NCBI GenBank assembly: GCA_944387075.1
Contig: CALXDO010000049.1
Coordinates: 1 to 37,373, forward strand
Reading direction: 5' to 3'
DNA from: an uncultured Oscillospiraceae bacterium
Lineage (GTDB): Bacteria > Bacillota > Clostridia > Oscillospirales > Oscillospiraceae
Length of the DNA stretch: 37,373 nt
A program made the position numbers and the translations under genes. The notes below the pieces were generated by a model, which worked only from the letters and a program-made list of their open reading frames with translations, did not search any database and was not told the DNA's origin. This document shows positions 35,488 through 37,373 of this stretch, one piece after another; the first letter of the stretch is position 1; each line of letters begins with the position of its first letter.

Positions 35488-36249
35488 ATGACCCAAGTTC
35501 TCTTGGCGGTGCATCCGTCCACCAACCTCTCCCATCCCCAGGCCACCGCCGCCCACATGGCCTACCGCATCGGCCCAGGCCCCAAGCTGCTGGGCGTTCG
35601 CCTGCCCCCCCAACTTCGGGGCGGGGTCATGCTGCTGGAGGCTCGGGGCTGGGACGGCAGCGGAGACCCCATCCCCTGCTGTCGTCAAATTCTGTGGGAG
35701 TGCCGCCACCGGGGCTATTCGGGCATTATCTGCGACTTTGACGGGGCTCCTGTGGGCAATTTCAGCCGCCTGGTCCATATTCTGGACCGCAACTGTCAGG
35801 CCCAAGGCTGGACCCTGGACGTGCCTGCACAGTTTTCCTCTTTCGCCCCAGGCGGGCGGGTGCTGGTGTCCTCGGTGGTGACCTCCGGCACCTTGCAACG
35901 GCGCATCCAGGAGGCCGTGGAGCGGTATGGGGCTCCTCGCACCACCCTGGCGGTGGAGTGGGTGCGGGAGGACTTTCCCCTTCCCGCCCAGCACCGAGGC
36001 GCCCCCATCTCCAAACAGCACCTGGAGCAGCAGATGGAGCGGCTGGAGCCTGCGGTGTTCTATGACCGTGGGCTGTGCGCCCACTATTACACCTATATGG
36101 CCGCCGGGGGTCAGGCCCACTTTGTTCTCTACGACACCCCCCAGTCGGTACACGCCAAGGTGCAGCTGGCCCAGTCCATGCATCTGGGGGCGGTGCTGCT
36201 GCCGGGGCCAGAGGTGGAGGGTTGTCTGGAGCAGATTCTGACCACATAG
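35488..36249 (+). CDS. Uncharacterised protein, possibly GH18-like
   Basis: 253 residues from ATG 35488, which has AGGGGGA upstream; a longer frame from 35446 has none. I see no signal peptide or TM helix. Segments such as GYSGIICDFDG, AVEWVREDFPLP and the ending YDTPQSVHAKVQLAQSMHLGAVLLPGPE follow the strand order of a TIM barrel and recall degenerate glycoside hydrolase 18-like proteins of spore formers. The catalytic DxxDxDxE motif is not evident, so catalysis is doubtful. It diverges from yqeG and converges on rpsU. The family remains unproven. Confidence 0.6.
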   Translation: MTQVLLAVHPSTNLSHPQATAAHMAYRIGPGPKLLGVRLPPQLRGGVMLLEARGWDGSGDPIPCCRQILWECRHRGYSGIICDFDGAPVGNFSRLVHILDRNCQAQGWTLDVPAQFSSFAPGGRVLVSSVVTSGTLQRRIQEAVERYGAPRTTLAVEWVREDFPLPAQHRGAPISKQHLEQQMERLEPAVFYDRGLCAHYYTYMAAGGQAHFVLYDTPQSVHAKVQLAQSMHLGAVLLPGPEVEGCLEQILTT

Positions 36250-36291
36250 AAAAAGACCGTTGCAGAACAACACTGCAACGGTCTTTTAGCT
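36248..36291. terminator. Bidirectional terminator between the GH18-like gene and rpsU
   Basis: 15-bp perfect stem AAAAGACCGTTGCAG/CTGCAACGGTCTTTT (36251-36287), with A and T runs built into both ends, so it can act in both directions. Confidence 0.88.
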
Positions 36292-36293
36292 CA

Positions 36294-36476
36294 TCAATAG
36301 AACTTCTTGCGGTTCTTACGAGCGGCCTCGCTCTTCTTGCGGCGCTTGACGCTGGGGCTGTCGTAAAACTCGCGCTTACGCACCTCAGCCAGAACGCCGG
36401 ACTTGGCGCAGCTGCGCTTAAAACGCTTCAGAGCGTTCTCCAGAGACTCGCCTTCACGGACATGAATTTCGGACAT
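36294..36476 (-). CDS. rpsU: 30S ribosomal protein S21
   Basis: 60 residues, very basic, starting [20 protein letters not shown] and ending in a Lys/Arg-rich tail ([18 protein letters not shown]). This is the normal S21 of Firmicutes, a small-subunit protein acting at initiation near the anti-Shine-Dalgarno region. A GGAGGGAGGG site precedes the ATG. It is monocistronic, with its own strong promoter and a leader of about 70 bases. Confidence 0.97.
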   Translation of the reverse strand: MSEIHVREGESLENALKRFKRSCAKSGVLAEVRKREFYDSPSVKRRKKSEAARKNRKKFY

Positions 36477-36554
36477 CTATATTTCCCTCCCTCCGAGGCA
36501 CCCGGCTATATCCAGGATGCTTTAAGGGCCATTCGATATGGCTTTAACAGTGGT

Positions 36555-36583
36555 ATTATATGAAAATTTTTCGCTCTTGTCAA
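36555..36583 (-). promoter_or_regulatory. rpsU promoter
   Basis: On the minus strand, consensus -35 TTGACA-like (TTGACA, 36578-36583), 17-bp spacer, -10 TATAAT (36555-36560). This is the strongest type of sigma-A promoter in the window, together with that of metK. Confidence 0.88.
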
Positions 36584-36639
36584 CACCAATTTATCAACAT
36601 CTGCAAAAAACCTTCTTGGTTCCGGGAGAGAGCCGGTCC

Positions 36640-37373
36640 TCAGGGCTTGACAATGAGGTTGACCAGGCGGCCGGGAACCACAATGGTCTTGACCAGGTTC
36701 ATGCCCTGGGTGAACTTCTGCACCTTCTCATCGGCCTGGGCGGCAGCCACAATGGCATCGTTGTCCGCGTCAGCGGGCACCTGGATGTTGGCGCGCACCT
36801 TGCCGTTGACCTGCACCGCCAGATTGAGAACGCTGGCCACGGTCTTGCTCTCGTCGTACTCGGGCCAAGGCTGCTGGCAGACAAAGCCCAGTTCACCGTA
36901 GCCCAGCATCTCCCACAGCTCCTCAGCAATGTGGGGAGCAAAGGGGGACAGGATGGTGATAAGGGCCTTCATATCCCCCTTGGTACAGCCGTTCTGGCCA
37001 AACTCGTTGACCAGGCTCATCATGGCGGCAATGGCGGTGTTGAACTTCATGCCCTCGATGTCGTCGGCCACCTTCTTGATGCACTTGTGGAGAGAGGCGG
37101 CGTTGGCCTCGGACTGCTCCTGGCCGTCCTGACAACTCTCGGCCAGGTTCCACACCTTGTCCAGGAATCGCTTGCAGCCCTTCACGGCGTTGTCCGACCA
37201 CACGGCAGCCTGCTCGAAGTCACCGATGAACATGATATACAGGCGCAGGGTGTCGGCACCGTACTGCGCCACAATATCATTGGGGTTGACCACGTTGCCC
37301 CGGGACTTGGACATCTTCTCGCCGCCCTCGCCCAGAATCATGCCGTGGCTGGTGCGCTTCTTGTAGGGCTCCT
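36640..37373 (-). CDS. leuS: Leucyl-tRNA synthetase, C-terminal part (runs off the window)
   Basis: About 244 residues are visible. The class I KMSKS signature GGEKMSKSRGNVVNP lies close to the right edge, followed by YGADTLRLYIMFIGDFEQ, the anticodon-binding helical domain (FLDKVWNLAE, ILSPFAPHIAEELWEMLG) and a C-terminal domain VQVNGKVRANIQVPADAD ending VVPGRLVNLIVKP. This is the ordinary end of bacterial LeuRS, which charges tRNA(Leu). The N-terminal Rossmann and editing domains lie outside. Only a weak hairpin (AACC-AAGAA-GGTT then TTTT) follows the stop as a possible terminator. Confidence 0.96.
   Translation of the reverse strand, partial: EPYKKRTSHGMILGEGGEKMSKSRGNVVNPNDIVAQYGADTLRLYIMFIGDFEQAAVWSDNAVKGCKRFLDKVWNLAESCQDGQEQSEANAASLHKCIKKVADDIEGMKFNTAIAAMMSLVNEFGQNGCTKGDMKALITILSPFAPHIAEELWEMLGYGELGFVCQQPWPEYDESKTVASVLNLAVQVNGKVRANIQVPADADNDAIVAAAQADEKVQKFTQGMNLVKTIVVPGRLVNLIVKP

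Overview
The window is chromosomal DNA from a GC-rich, spore-forming low-GC-phylum anaerobe, most likely a gut Clostridia of the Oscillospiraceae (Flavonifractor / Pseudoflavonifractor / Intestinimonas-like). The support is SpoVAD and SpoVAE (spores), an S-box SAM riboswitch before metK, AGGAGG-type ribosome binding sites, canonical sigma-A promoters with 17-bp spacers, FeoAB, acetate kinase, NADP-glutamate dehydrogenase, and PQTG-type wall anchoring. The genus is an inference. No tRNA, rRNA, CRISPR or prophage was seen.

Layout. 1-1600: the start of an IS5-type transposase abuts the C-terminal part of an MmeI-like restriction-modification enzyme, so the enzyme is truncated. 1669-3702: icd (minus) and a HAD phosphatase (plus) diverge from facing promoters. 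3813-5746: a secreted, wall-anchored SGNH hydrolase is split by a one-base frameshift. 5747-6254 holds only one doubtful ORF. 6321-10156: a coupled minus operon encodes a Zn-ribbon protein, an acyl-ACP thioesterase and a CtpE-like P-type ATPase. 10312-11675: spoVAD-spoVAE, with no spoVAC. 11694-13108: promoter, SAM riboswitch and metK. 13179-13643: a small lipoprotein. 13708-16455: feoAB, followed downstream by three tandem copies (period about 227 bp) of the feoB 3' end. 16599-18494: a membrane-anchored 5'-nucleotidase. 18608-22002: tmcAL, pepT and a protease-dead rhomboid-like protein. 22179-23372: ackA. 23436-25163: two tandem paralogous Cys-rich membrane proteins. 25282-26834: gdhA, whose last 11 codons plus stop are also duplicated downstream, behind a cluster of hairpins. 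27096-31580: an RluA-type pseudouridine synthase, a rhomboid protease and a fused MacB-like ABC exporter. 31741-35397: efp with a Cys-rich CD1247-type protein, then yqeG, an endonuclease-IV-like gene and an M24 peptidase as a coupled operon. 35488-37373: an uncharacterised GH18-like protein, rpsU and the 3' part of leuS.

Most genes are core housekeeping: central carbon and nitrogen flow (icd, gdhA, ackA), SAM supply, iron uptake, and translation (efp, rpsU, leuS, tmcAL, rluA). The least ordinary signal is that two unrelated genes, feoB and gdhA, each carry downstream copies of their own last codons. In each case a strong hairpin abuts the copied tail. In the feoB array this hairpin shows compensatory base changes between copies. 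I regard these tail-hairpin units as the best candidate for something undescribed. Their mechanism is inference only.
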